A DNA stretch of 64,000 nt from contig NC_092617.1 of the NCBI RefSeq assembly GCF_047663525.1, positions 4,964,501-5,028,500 of the forward strand, in the 5' to 3' direction. The position numbers and the translations under genes are program-made. Positions 43,791 through 55,950 of the stretch are shown here, one piece after another. Source of the DNA: Anas platyrhynchos (taxonomy: Eukaryota; Chordata; Aves; Anseriformes; Anatidae). Position 1 is the stretch's first letter. The number at the start of each line of letters is the position of its first letter. The notes beneath the pieces were generated by a model. The model searched no databases. It was given only the letters and a program-made list of their open reading frames with translations, and was not told the origin of the DNA.

Positions 43791-45320
43791 CTTGTAGCCA
43801 GTGCCAACCATCCATGGTGCACTTTGTGGCAGATTTTTTTTTTTTTCCTGCTCTTTCCTACTACCAAAGGAAGCTCCATCAGGGTGGAAACCCCTCCTGA
43901 AGTAGGCATCCCAACCCAGCAGGCTCCTTGCGGCCTCTCAGCCAACCAGACGCAAGTCACCTTAGCAGAACCTTCCAAGCCAGGGCCCTGCTGCTGGCCT
44001 TGCAGCTTCTTGTGGAGACACAGCCAAGCCTTGTGCCTCCTGCTGCCTAGTCATGGACTCAAGCAGAAGGGACAGGACAACCCATGTTGGGGCCTTCTTT
44101 GTGCCTGGGTCCTCCTGGGTGTGGAGGCAGAGGGGATCCCCCAGTCAGCATGCCAAGCAGGTGCCTTCTGCTGGCCTAGCAGGGCCACTGCCAGATGTCA
44201 ACCTAAAAGTCCAGATCCCAGATCTACGTCAAGGGTGACCTGCCACCTCCAGACTGAATTGACCTCACAGTCCCTTTCTGTGACACGTTCCTGCTGCTGC
44301 CCAATCAAGTGCAGAGACAGAAGTGACCTCACAGTCACTGCCACAGTCATATTCCTGCTGCTGGGGCAAGAGATCCTGAGGTAGAGCTGACCTCTCTGTT
44401 GTCCCCTACAGACTGGGACTTACCTTTCTGGTTTAGAGAGTAAACAATTTTTTAGTTGGAAGGTTTGGTGTTCTGTTTGTGGTGTCAGGTCTCTGGTTAG
44501 GGTATGGGCAAGCATTATGGCTTAGGGTTTTTTTAGGTTTGTGAAGAAGTCTATGGATAAATAGAGCATTTAATGTTAGTGTTAAGGGCAGGAATTAGGC
44601 TGAGCAAGAGAGGAAATGTAAGAAAAAGGGGCTCTGCGCTGAGTTTTTCTTCGGGTGATATTTTGAGTTCTGCTTTGCAATAGTGGATTCCTGTCAGGAT
44701 GTTGGACTAACGTTTAAGTTGAGGGATTCTTTATAAAATAGTTTACAGGCCCTACACAACTGCTTGAAATCAGTTTTACAGCAGCATCAACATTACATGA
44801 ACCCTCTTACCTCTACAAAGGTAAGCTTCTGAGCTCCTCTTCACTTCTTCTTCCCGTACCCCAATCTGACATCTCTCCTGGACAGGCTACTCCTGACCTC
44901 CCCATATCAGTCATCTAGCTGGGATCAGCTTTCTGATGGTTGTCATTATATCAGAGTACATGTCTCTCCTCTGTTGGCTACTCTATTCTGTGGTATTAGA
45001 CTGCTCTAGACTCTATATTCCAGACTGTGTTGGCTATTCTAGTCTGTTACTATGAAAGCCTCGCATGGGAATTGTTGGGCAGATAATTGGAAGGCATAAC
45101 TACAGACAGGCAAAGGCACTGTGCTGAGAACTCTTGGTTTGTTTTGGTGAATCAGAAGGTGAAGGCCTGACCCCAGCCACTGGAGGGGAGATCCTGCAAC
45201 TCCAGCACCTCCATGTCTCACTCTTCCCGGGGTCTGTGGGATAGGGGGCAATGCCCATAATATCATTTGAAGGACATTGGTATGACACCTCCAGGTGTTT
45301 GCACAGGGTTGAAAGGAAAA
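43791..45320 (-). repeat. Duplicon modules B, A and part of C (inverted)
   Basis: Module B spans about 43860-44390, module A about 44390-45060 and a part of module C 45040-45320 (CTGACCCCAGCCACTGGAGG). The order B-A-C differs from the A-B-C order at 14061-16480, so the blocks were rearranged and not just copied. Confidence 0.7.
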
Positions 45321-45715
45321 TTCATGGTCCCAATATCATGAGTAAAACACGTCTCCTCACAACCCATGGCCAAGGGGACAATGATGTCAATTTTGCTGCA
45401 GCCTTCCATTCTTGTCAGAGCCCTCTGTCTTCTCCTCTGCACGCTTTCCTGCGCTTTCCCACACTTCCCTGAAGGCTACAGACAGACACATTTCTTCCCC
45501 ACCTTGCTCTCACTCTGCTGTTCCCATGATTTCACTGCTGCCTCTCCACTCTCACCAGCTGTTCCTTCAAACACAAGGGCATGGGCTGATCCAAACTCCC
45601 TCTGGGTGACCTCTGGACCCACAGCACCAGTTCCAGTGCCTCACCTCCAAGTCAAGAATTTCATCTGACTATCAAATCTAAATCTACCCAGTTTAAAACC
45701 ATTCTCCTTGTCCAA
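45321..45715. other. Intergenic, no gene recognised
   Basis: A weak match to module C (GACAGACACATTTCTTCCCC compared with the region near 53540, reversed) is seen around 45470. Nothing else was recognised. Confidence 0.4.
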
Positions 45716-45717
45716 TG

Positions 45718-46690
45718 ATAGAGTCATAGAAATCATAGAAACACAAATTTGGAAAGGACCTACAAGACCATTTATTCCAACCTTCCTATCACTAATACTA
45801 CCCACTAAGCTACTAAGCCATATCTCCTAGCACCTTGTCCTGGTGGTTCTTGAACACTGAGGGTCAGTGACTCCACCACCTCCCTGAGCAGACCATTCCA
45901 GTTCCCGACTACTCTTTGAGAGAAATTTTTTTTGTAATATCTAATCTAAACATCACCAGGCACGACTTGTGGCCATTTCCTCGAGTCCTATCATTAGTTA
46001 TCTGAGAGAAGAGGCTGACCGCCACCTCATCACAACCTCTCTTCAGGAAGTTGTAGAGTGCAATGAGGTCTCCCCTGAGCCTCCTCTTCGCCAGAGTAAA
46101 TAATCTCAGTTCCCTCAGCCACTTCTCATAAGACCTGTGCTCCAGAACCCTCAACAGTTTGGTTACCCTTCTCTGGACATGTTCCAGGGCCTCCATGTCC
46201 TTCTTGTAATGAGGGGCCCAAAACTGAACACAGTGCTCGAGGTGTGGCCTCACCAGAGCCGAGTACAGAAGGACGATCACCTCCCTGCTCCTGCTGGCTG
46301 CACTATTTCTAATACAGGCCAGGATGCCCTTGGCCTTCTTGGCCACCTGGGAACACGGCTGGGTCATGTTCAGCCGAGCATCCATCAACACTCCCAGGTC
46401 CTTTTCCTCTTCACAGTCTTCTAGCCACTCTGCCCTAATCCTATAGCATTGCATGGAGTTATTGTGGCCAAAGTGCAGGACGCTGCACTTGGCCTTGTTG
46501 AACCTCATCCCATTCACCTCAACCCAGCAATCCAGCCTATCCAGATCCCTCCGAAAGGCCACCCTTCCCTCATGTGTATTGTCACTACCTCCCAACTGGG
46601 TGTCATCTGCAGATTTACTGAGGGTACACTCAATCCCCTCATCTAGGTCATCAATAAAGACATGAAACAAGATAGGTTGCCCTGGGGGAC
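45718..46690 (-). mobile_element. CR1 LINE, 5'-truncated
   Basis: The 3' tail is at 45719-45745 (inverted, CATAGAAATCATAGAAAC). A minus-strand open frame to 45909 carries RT from [18 protein letters not shown] through the catalytic box, which reads SADDTQL, to the C-terminal region ([19 protein letters not shown]). The frame lacks the end of the normal protein. It is more diverged than the copies at 19466 and 35488. Confidence 0.88.
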
Positions 46691-46796
46691 ACCACTTGTA
46701 ACAGGATGCCAGCTGGGCTAACCAAAAATCTTGGTTAAAATCTCTGAGGAGAGCCTTTACGGGCTTCACAAGGACAATGGTAGCAGTGTCACAGAT

Positions 46797-47252
46797 AATC
46801 ATAGAAACATGGGATCATAGAATGGTTTGGGTTGGAAGGGATCTTAAAGATCCTCTTATTCCAACCATCCTCCTGCTAGACCTGCTTGCTCAAAACTCAT
46901 TTCAACCTCTCCTTGAACACTTCCAGGGATGGGACATTCACAGCTTTTCCAGGAAACCTGTTCCAGTGCCTCACCATGCTCAGAGGAAAGAATTTCTTCC
47001 ATATACCTAATTTAAACCTGCCCTCTTCTAGTTTGAAGTCATTACTCCTTGTCCTATCACTCCACTCCCAGACAAAGACTGTCTCCCCAGCTTTCCTGTA
47101 AGTCCTCTCTAAGCACTGGAAGGTTGCTCTAAGGTTTCTCCGCTGCTGAGTAGTGCCAGTTCTCTCAGCGTGCCTTCATAGCAGAAGTGCTCCAGCCCCT
47201 TGATCACCTTTGTGGCTCTTCTCTGGACCTCTTCAAATAATTCGATGTACTC
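46797..47252 (-). mobile_element. CR1 LINE 3' end fragment
   Basis: It begins with inverted tail octamers (CATAGAAACATGGGATCATAG) and continues with the CR1 3' region in several frames to about 47250, next to ERV sequence. It is older than the neighbouring CR1 and has no open frame of note. Confidence 0.8.
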
Positions 47253-47261
47253 GAACTGCCG

Positions 47262-48744
47262 CGTTAAACCACAAGTCTTTTTGGTGCCCAGTGTGGGGCA
47301 CGAAGGGTTGAGATAATGACAGATCTTACCACAGAGTGCTAAAGTTAAATTGTTATAAGCATTAGACCAGTTTAATAGTTGCTGATCACAAGGTCGACAT
47401 TTTGGATCTCAAGTCTGTTGGGCTTGTTTTCAGAAATGTGTTGTATAGCACATTACTTGCTGCATATGTTCCTGTTGTGCTGTTTCTCATTTCTGGGGCT
47501 GTTTTAAAGTTATTTTTCTATGTTGTGTAGCACTGGCTTATGAGTCTATAAAATTACTGGCCATGTGACAAATCTGTTCTTTGTACTGAGCATTGCCATC
47601 ACGTCCATTCCTCAGGAACCATCACTCAGAAAGTATTAAGAATTACACTCTTGGCCTTTTTGCTTTAAGGAGCCAATCTAGGGGGAGAAAAAGGAGGGAC
47701 ACTTCTCCACTTCTTCGCTCTCTCTTTCTCCTTCACCTCCCCCTTCTCCTCCAGGCTAATTACACTACCTCTACAAAGCTTTGGATATCCATGGGATAGT
47801 CCTACTGTGATGTCTCCTGAATGTGGTTCAACTTGTGTTTAAGGATAAACAACTCTTGAAGAATGCCCTCCAGAGACCTGTCCCAAGGCTGGAGAGTGAG
47901 GAGTGGCAGGGAGCATGGGAGGATCTGGGCAGGAACCTAGAGCAGTGGGCACCTCTGGTGCTTTGGAACTTCCCCTCTGAGCACGTGCAGAATCCTTAAA
48001 AACTGCAGAAGTGCTTGAAAAGGAGGGGTTATCACCTTGGCAATTCCAAAGGGAATTCCAAAGGGAGCCTCAGTCAGTGCCACTCCAAGCCCTGGGACAG
48101 GCTCTGCAGCTACTCCAACACCTCTGACATGTCCCGCAGCCACTCCAGACCCTGGGACAGGCCCCAGACTAGACCAGACCCCTGGTTCTGCTCTTGCTAG
48201 GCCAGAGCACCAACCTGTGCCAGGATCCGTTCCCTCTATATGCAGGAGAAAACAGAGGGTGTGAAAATCAGGCTCCTGAGAATGGAAGAGAACTACTGCC
48301 CAGAAAAGAAAGGAGGGAGAAGAATGTTTATCTATGAAACCTTGACATAAACTTCCCCACGAGAGGGTACTTCCAAGATCCAAAAGGGTACAGCTGGAGT
48401 TTCGGGATAGCTGCCTTCAAGAGAGAGGATGTTAAAGAGCTGTCTACCTTTCCCAGTCCCTGGGAGGACCCTTCCATTTGTGGACTTGTTGAAGGTCAAA
48501 GAAGAGCAGGTGCAGATGGTTAACGCAATGTTCTACCAGATGGGGACAGGCTGGAGATTAGTCAGTAATGAGCAATTGCACTGTGCATAGCTTGCTTTGT
48601 ACATAACAATAATAGTAATAACAATAATTGCTACTATAATTCTTTCTCTACCATTTCAGTCCTTTAAACTGCGCTCACCTCAACCTATAAGAATTTGTGG
48701 GGGTTGGTGTGAGCTAACAGCTGCCTGGCAGGTTAAGCACATCA
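47262..48744 (+). mobile_element. ERV family 2, internally deleted copy (LTR end, primer site, gag start, LTR)
   Basis: It starts with the LTR end GTTAAACCACA, then TGGTGCCCAGTGTGGGGC at 47282-47299, which resembles a tRNA-Lys-type primer site with changes. The 5' internal part follows and matches 62849-64000 reversed. Three 30-base repeats at 48080-48169 encode an Ala-Thr-Pro-rich decapeptide. From about 48535 to 48744 the sequence is LTR R-U5 (GAGCAATTGCACTGTGCATA). Pol, env and most of the 3' LTR are missing. The family is the one that left the LTR at 1730. Confidence 0.7.
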
Positions 48745-48839
48745 TGTTTGACAACCACAGTCCAACAGTGCAAATCACACTTCTAAAAATCTTGTGTTCA
48801 GAGAGGAGCACTAAATGATCAGTTCAGTCTGCCTCAGTG

Positions 48840-49190
48840 AGCACACCCCAGCAGAGACCCTGCTGCCTTCGGGAGCTGTCAGCCCTGAGGTCTTGGGGAC
48901 ACCTTGAGGGAGCCCAAGGGCACAGAGCAAGTGATGCCATGGTCGGGTGCTGTGCTGCTGAGCTGGGCCGGGCTCCTGGGCCCAAGGGGAGCTCCTGGCA
49001 AGAGGACAGTGCTGCAGAGAGCCAGCTGTGCCCAGGAGCAGCTCCTCTGCACAGCGCAGCAGGGCTGGGGGCTCTGACCGCAGCTGGCACACAGAGAGGA
49101 GAGGAGAGAGGGCTTGGAGGCACTGAGGAGAGCAACAACAGAGGGCAGCGTGTGGCAGGACACATCTGCAGGCTCTTGACACCGTGAGGC
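48840..49190 (+). promoter_or_regulatory. Conserved upstream block of OR8 with putative 5' noncoding exon
   Basis: In the gene-relative direction it matches the OR3, OR7 and OR9 upstream blocks (for example GAGCAGCTCCTCTGCACAGC and CTGACCGCAGCTGGCACACA). A donor-like site ACC|GTGAGG is at 49184-49185, a weaker variant than in the paralogues. Confidence 0.55.
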
Positions 49191-50570
49191 TCTGGCAGCA
49201 GGGCCATGCAGGTGGGGTTGCCAGAGGGGTCTTCTACAGCTGGCACATCTGATATCTGATAGCATCTGTCAGGGTGGGTCTCTCTGTTTCTGCAGTGCTT
49301 TAGATAATGGCATTATGAGGGGCAATTCAGGAGGAAGATCGAGGCTTGGCTTATGTGAAGGGGAAGTCTTTTTCTGCAGTCTGTGCTTGCAGACTGCTGC
49401 AGTGGACGGGAGGCAGGTTTCATTTTCAGGATTGTACAGGAGACTGAGACTGCTGGAGCATTGCATTGAGAAATCAGTTACTCGGTGATCAAATTTGTAA
49501 AGTACCTTCCCAAACATCATCTGATTGACTGCACCAGCATCATCATAATGTGGTCCTCTCAGGTTTTATCCTAGCTGATCTTTACGAGCTGTAAGCTCCC
49601 CGATGCCCAGTGCTGGGGGATATCCCTGTCTTTGGGAGGTTTCTGCTGGCTTGAAGTGAGCACAGATCATTTGCAATGAGCATGAGCTGCCTCCTCTGTG
49701 TGCAGAGCTGTAGCACAGGAGGGTCTGCTGAGTGTCCGTCTGTCCCTCCCTGGCCTTGCCTCCCCTGGCAGCAGCACGCTGGCATTCCTCCTGGCTTCTC
49801 CAGCTGGCCGTGCTGCTGCTGGTCTTGTTCCCAGGCTGGCTGGGGATGGGGGTTTCACATGCCCATGGGGTGAGCCCTCAGTGTGCTTGAGGGAAGGGGA
49901 GTATGGGGACATGGTGATGGGACTGGAGATGGGCACTTTGAGCCTGGATTCCTCTGCTCTCAGCAGCGTCTTTGTTCTTTTCAGTCAAACATGTGTAGAT
50001 CTTCCCTGCAGCTCTCACAGGGCATCCGAGACCGTACTTGGTGGACAGACTGTCTGTCCTCCCTAAAGAACACTGCGCACTAAAGTGACAGTCCCTTTTT
50101 CTCTGATAATGATCTGCAAGGATTCACTTTGAGTCCAGCAGAAATAGCCAGGATCTGTGGCTTGGAAACATTCCTCAGGAGTGGTGGGACAGCGGAAACA
50201 AAAACCTCAAAAAAAAAAAAATTAAATTAAATTAAAAAAAGCCTCCACAACTCTGCTCTGCAGTTTGGTGAACTGGGAGCAACACTGGGGAAAAACTCTC
50301 TGAGATCAGGAGGGAAGAGAAACTGACATTTCCCCATGTTCCTCTTCACCTCTTGCTGTAGGACAGGACTGACTCCTGCATTGCCGACAGTAGAGCCCCC
50401 TGTTCCAAGAGACAGCCTCAGGCAGAATGAATCAGGATGCATGAAAGGGATCTGCCAAATGTCTGCCACAAAGTACACAATATAGGCGATGATTTTAAAT
50501 GAGAAACTGAATTTGTTTCCCTCTCATACATTTCTTGTACTTTATTCCTCTCATCCTCTTCTTTGTTCAG
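49191..50570 (+). other. Putative 5' intron of OR8
   Basis: It runs between the donor at 49184 and the acceptor TGTTCAG at 50564-50570. A poly-A/AAATT run lies at 50207-50240. An ORF of 122 codons at 49698-50066 has no recognised domain and is probably chance. Confidence 0.5.
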
Positions 50571-51522
50571 GATCACATCCCCAGAAAAGCAGATGTCCAA
50601 CAGAAGCACCATCACTGAATTCTTGCTGCTGGCATTCACAGACATGCGCGAGCTGCAGCTCCTGCACTTCACGCTCTTCCTGGGCATCTACCTGGCTGCC
50701 CTCCTGGGCAACGGCCTCATCCTCAGCGCCGTAGCCTGCCACCACCGCCTCCACACCCCCATGTACTTCTTCCTCCTCAACCTCGCCCTCCTTGACCTGG
50801 GCTGCATCTCCACCACTCTGCCCAAAGCCATGGCCAATGCCCTCTGGGACACCAGGGCCATCTCCTATCAAGGATGTGCTGCTCAGGTCTTTTTCTTTCT
50901 CTTCTTTCTAGCAGCAGAGTACTCTATACTCACCGTCATGGCCTATGACCGCTACGTTGCCATCTGCAAGCCCCTGCACTACGGGAGCCTCCTGGGCAGC
51001 AGAGCTTGTGCCCAGATGGCAGCAGCTGCCTGGGGCAGTGGCTTTCTCAATGCTGTCCTGCACACAGCCAACACATTTTCCCTGCCCCTCTGCCAAGGCA
51101 ATGCTGTGGACCAGTTCTTCTGTGAAATCCCCCAGATCCTCAAACTCTCCTGCTCAGATTCCTATCTCAGAGAAGTTTGGGCAATTCTGTTTAGCATTTT
51201 GTTAGCATTAGGTTGTTTTGGTTTTATTGCTCTGTCCTATGTGCAGATCTTCAGGGCAGTGCTGAGGATGCCTTCTTGTCAGGGCCGGCACAAAGCCTTT
51301 TCCACGTGTCTCCCTCACCTGGCCGTCGTCTCCCTGATGGTCAGCACTGCCATTTTTGCCTACCTGAAGCCCTCCTCCATCTCCTCCCCATCCCTGGACC
51401 TGGTGGTCACGCTTCTGTACACCGTGGTTCCTCCAGTAGCGAACCCCCTCATCTACAGCATGAGGAACCGGGAACTAAGGGATTCCGTCTGGACTCTACT
51501 TGAATACACACATCGTCAGTAA
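50571..51522 (+). CDS. OR8: intact olfactory receptor, family 14 type (CDS 50593-51522)
   Basis: This 309-residue receptor starts MSNRSTITEF. An in-frame ATG ten codons upstream (50563) lies within the splice acceptor region, so 50593 is preferred. Its leader and its first ten residues differ from all the other receptors, while TM1-2 and the loop-1 region are almost identical to them. TM3 (FFFLFFLAAEYSILT), TM5 (WAILFSILLALGCFGFIAL) and the C-terminal tail (RELRDSVWTLLEYTHRQ) also diverge. It is the only intact plus-strand receptor besides OR1. The N terminus keeps a glycosylation site (NRS). Confidence 0.95.
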
Positions 51523-52584
51523 ATTCACCTAAAATACTATGCATAATATTAGAAATCCAGGCTTTTCTAAGAAAGAAAATAGCATGATATCTTCTATTAT
51601 TAAATGTCTGTATTATTATTTTCTCTTATTATTACACATTTGATTAAATATTATTCCTAGCCCCCTACAAGTCAATTATTTTTCTGTAGAAGATGGCTTC
51701 CTGTGTCGATAAACCTAATAAGAAAGCCATCAGGAATTCATGGCTCTGAGCTGCCATCTCTTCCTATCCCCTCTGGAGCTGGGGGAACAGCCCCAGCATG
51801 CAGGAGGGGCTCAGGGCCAAGAGCCCAGCTGCCACATGCAGGAGCAGCCCCACTTGTCCTTGGGGCTGCCCCTCACTGCCCGCTGGGCTCTGCCTCTCTG
51901 CTGCCTTCGGGTCGGGGCTGCTGCTTCCCTGGAGCCATGGCCATGGCCAGCAGCAGGACATGGCCTTTTCCCTGCTGCTCTCTTTTGGCTTCCACATTGT
52001 GCTTCTTTTTTTCTGTTGTCTCTACAGTGGCATCCCTGTGGCTGCAGGCAGCAGCAGGCACTGTGGAGCCCTGGGTCACAGCTGCTTCCCTGCTAGCACC
52101 ACAGTAACAAGAAGGGCTGCTGAGAGCAAACCCAGAAGTCTGGACACCTCTTTGAAATGTGCTATCAGGAACACAGCCAAGGGGTTGCTCCCTGTTCTTC
52201 TCTATTCTGGGGGTTCGTCATAGAGTGAAGGACGCAGGATGAAAGTCTCAGGGTGGTCCCTGAGGAACCAAGGGCAGCACTCAGAGCTCCTGTTATGGCA
52301 GAACTTGCCTAAGGACATGACAGCTGATCTTAAACTTATCTGCATGGGACTACACCCCCTGCAGCAGGGTTGACAGCCAATGCCAACCTGGAGAGGAATC
52401 TGGAGCTGCCAGGAGAAGTCAGGGGATCTCCAGGGACAGGGTGCTCAGTGGGTAGTGATTAGAACCTCATAAAATGACCGTGCAAGGTAGTGTCTGGTAA
52501 CAAACAAGGTGAATCTGAGGAGTGCATGGGCAACTCACACTGCTCAGGCTGGGTCAGCTGTCACTGCAGGTTCTCCTCCCAGCC
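51523..52584 (+). other. 3' flank of OR8
   Basis: Bases 51690-52215 match the 3' flanks of OR7 and OR9, reversed. The region 51541-51660 is AT-rich. From 52220 to 52584 nothing was recognised. Confidence 0.55.
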
Positions 52585-52828
52585 TCTTGGTCTTTTTATA
52601 CACCCCCTTTAAGTACTGAAAGGCCACAAAGATGTTACCCTGGAGCCTTCTTTTCTCCAGGTTGAACAGCCCCAGCTCTCTCAGCCTTTCTTCATATGAG
52701 ACGTGCTCCAGCCCCTTGATCATTTTTTTGGCCCTCCTCTGGACCCATTCTAACAGATGCACATCCTTCCTCTGCTGGGTGTCCAAGTCCTGGATGCATC
52801 ACTACAAGTGGGGCCTCGCAAGGGCAGA
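52585..52828 (-). mobile_element. CR1 LINE fragment (RT C-terminal region)
   Basis: The minus strand reads [19 protein letters not shown] and SYEERLRELGLFNLEKRRL. Both ends are truncated. It abuts module B at about 52830. Confidence 0.88.
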
Positions 52829-54380
52829 GGTCACTTCTGTCTCTGCACTTGATAGGGCAGCAGCAGGAACGTATCACAGAAAGGGACTGTGAGGTCACTT
52901 GTGTCTGGAGGGGACAGGTCAGCCTTGACTTCTCCCTGGGAGCTGCACTTTTGGGCTGACATCTGGCAGTGGCCCTGCTAGGCCAGCAGAAGGCACCTGC
53001 TTGGCATGCTGACTGGGGGATCCCCTCTGCCTCCAGACGCAGGAGGACCCAGGCAGAAAGAAGGCCCCAAGATGGGTTGTCCTGTCCCTTCTGCTTGAGT
53101 CCATGAGTAGGCAGCAGCAGGCACAAGGCTTGGCTGTGTGTAGCCAAGAAGCTGCAAGGCCAGCAGCAGGCCCCTGGCTTGGAAGCTGCTGCTGAGGTGA
53201 CTTGTGTCTGGTTGGCTGAGAGGCCGCAAGGAGCCTGCTGGGTTGTGATGCCTACTTCAGGAGTGGTTTCCACCCTGATGGAGCTTTCTTTGGTAGTAGG
53301 AAAGAGCAGGAGAGAAAAAACTGCCACAAAATGCACCATGGAAGGTTGGCTCTTGTCACGAGGAGGAAGAAATATCCCTCAAAGGGTCCGTGCTGTGGTG
53401 CCCAAGGTCACCCAAAGAGTGTCTGTGCTCAGACCCTAGCTTTGTGTTTCAAGGAACAGCTGGTGAGCGTTGATGAGACACTGGTGAAATGATGGAAATG
53501 CCAGGATGAAAGCAAGGTGGTGAAAAGAGATAGGTGTCTGTAGACTTCAAGGAAATAGGATTAAGTGTGATACAGCATAGAGGAAAAAGAGGTGGGTGGT
53601 GGCAAGAATGGAAGGACACAACAGCCCGGACATTTTTGTCCCTTTGTCTAGAGCTTATGAGGAGACACATTATACTCATTGCGATGGTCCATCATTGCTT
53701 CCTTGCTACCCTGTGAAGAGGCTGGGAGGTGTCTTACCAGTGTTTGTCTCATGGCATCACACTGCCCACCACACCCCACAGATTCCCAGGAAAAGCCCAG
53801 AGCCAGGCATGGGGTACAGGATTTCCCCGCCAGTAGCTGGTGGCAGGCCTTGGCCCTTCTGCTTCATCAAAGCAAACCAAAACTTTTCTCAGGACAGTGT
53901 TTTGCCTGTCTGCAATCATGGCCTCCAATTATCTACCCTAACAAGTCCCTGGGGAGGTTTTGTTAGTAAAAGCCCTCAGTGGGGCTCATTAATACTCCAA
54001 GTCACTTCAACTTGTCCTCCTGACTTTACTTTCTCTAGCAGTTGCATCACTCTCCTCTCAGTAGCTGAACTTCATAGACTCAGCACCAAAATGCTCCATG
54101 GAACTCATTAAAATGCAGAAACTCCTAACATCCCCTCTATAGTTTTATTCACGGCTTCAAGACTTGTAGAGCTAATTGTAGAGCTTTCACGATTTAGTTA
54201 AGGAGGAATAGCACATAATAAAAATCTTGTCTCATCTTAAAGGATGCATTGAGTTGACTTTTTTTTTGGGGAGCGTTATTCCCTAATTGATATTGATCCA
54301 GAGTGTCTCCCTTGGAGAAGTGCGTGGGGAGGAAAAGCAGACTCTATAGGTCTGACACTGCATGGACAACCTTGCTCGTC
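52829..54380 (+). repeat. Duplicon modules B and C, copy in direct orientation
   Basis: It matches 14870-16480 in order and orientation for about 1.5 kb, with many small differences. It includes two GTGAGGTCACTT repeats and the TAGAGCTTATGAGGAGACA and CATGGCATCACACTGCCCAC landmarks. Module A is absent here; a CR1 fragment lies in its place. Confidence 0.82.
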
Positions 54381-54588
54381 ACCACCCCAGCCCTGCCATT
54401 TCTCTCATTGGCCACCTGGCGCTTGCTGCTTATTTCCTTACACTAGACTTCACTCAAGGCTGCAGCTGGATGCTACAGCCCCTTTGCAGCAGCTTCTACC
54501 TGCTTTCCTAAGAGATGTGGCTGTACACAGGTACAGAAGGGTCTTTGTTATTTCTAACCAAAGAAAATGAAATCATGCAGCAATTTTT

Positions 54589-54713
54589 AAAATAAAATAA
54601 AATAAAATGAAATAAAATAAAATAAAATAAAATAAAATAAAATAAAATAAAATAAAATAAAATAAAATAAAATAAAATAAAATAAAATAAAATAAAATAA
54701 AATAAAATAAAAA
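54589..54713. repeat. (AAAAT)n microsatellite, about 25 units
   Basis: The array is nearly perfect, with one AAATG interruption early on. Its minus-strand translation gives an apparent 108-codon ORF of Phe/Tyr/Ile/Leu repeats, which is an artefact. Confidence 0.97.
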
Positions 54714-55950
54714 CCTCTTCATCTTCTATTCCTTCTCTGAGGTTTACCTTCCCAAAAGATTGAATGTACAAGAAGTATTTTATACTGATAGATATGAAAT
54801 TATGAACAATAGTGTTAGCATTGATCCATACCATATTATTTCAGTGACGAAGTATGAGGTTCTTGCTAAAAGAAAAAAAAATATGGATTGCTGATAGATG
54901 GGCAAGTTGGGCTACTTCTACCTCATGCTCAAAGCAGCAGCTGTGTTGGTGAGAGCAGTGTGAATGATCAAAGAGTAAGAGGAGGGAAAACCAGAACCAT
55001 GGGAAGTGCATAGGTGCAGATAGCTGGAAAAGCTGCATTCAGCATTGTCTGTTTAATCAAAACTTGTGGATGTGCCTGGAAGATGAGGGAGCACATTGTG
55101 ACAGACTATGAGAGGACAGTGCAACTACAGATGAACACCAGTATTTCTTCTCCTGCGATGAAAATACATCCTGAAATTTCACATTTCTACATGGTAGAAA
55201 CTACACTGTGTGACATTCCATGGAAGGGATTAAATCATTTGAAGTGATGAGTAGTTGTTCTATTAGTTAAGTACTAATGAAGTTACTGGGTATTGACACA
55301 GAACTTTTCTGTCTGACCATAAGCAATCAGGGAAAACCACCAGAGACCTGGTTGTATTTGAAGTAGTTCCCTGGATTTGCAGCTATCAGAAAGGGCATGC
55401 AGGAGACCAGAGCCCTTTGGGGGATTCAGTTGGAGCCAGGTGGAGTTCCCAGGGTACCTCTGCTACTGGCATTGGTCTCCCTGCAACTACAGTCCAGCCC
55501 AGCACAGAAAACCTCTTCAAAGACAACACCCCTTCTTCAGTGGATTCCTGAGAGTGACCTGAAGTTGAAATGGCCATTGGGAACCCAAGATACTCTCCTT
55601 TGTTCCTAGTAGACAGCTGAGCATCCATTTACGTCCAGGGACATCTGCAGCAAATTCATGTTGCAAGATTCAAGAACAGGAAATTTCAAATAGCAAGGAT
55701 ATAACCCATCAGCTTGCTTCGCTTTGGGAATCCATCCCCTTCCAACTATGGGAATTACAGTGGAAAATGTGAGATGACCCATCAAGTCAATGCACAGAGT
55801 AATGGAAAGTCATAGGTATTGTGCAGGAGTGGCAGAAGGCAAAAGGCATTGCATTGGGACTCAGACTAATCAAGGAGACGTAATCCAGTTCATCTCTGAA
55901 ATAAAGCAAACACTTTAAGAATTGTGAAGGCCACTGAATCATGGCCTAAC
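54714..55950. other. Intergenic, no gene recognised
   Basis: Around 55400-55560 and 55770-55890 short stretches resemble 16400-16500 and 16830-16890 (for example GCAGAAGGCAAAAGGCATTGC), so the direct duplicon with 14870-16890 continues here in diverged form. No gene is supported. Confidence 0.45.

Noticed and set aside
49676-50066. Possible small secreted protein with a hydrophobic start
   Set aside because: There is no conserved counterpart in the other OR introns and no clear domain; Cys/Trp richness follows from base composition.
54508-54834. 108-codon minus-strand ORF of repeated FYFIL residues
   Set aside because: It is translation of the (AAAAT)n array.
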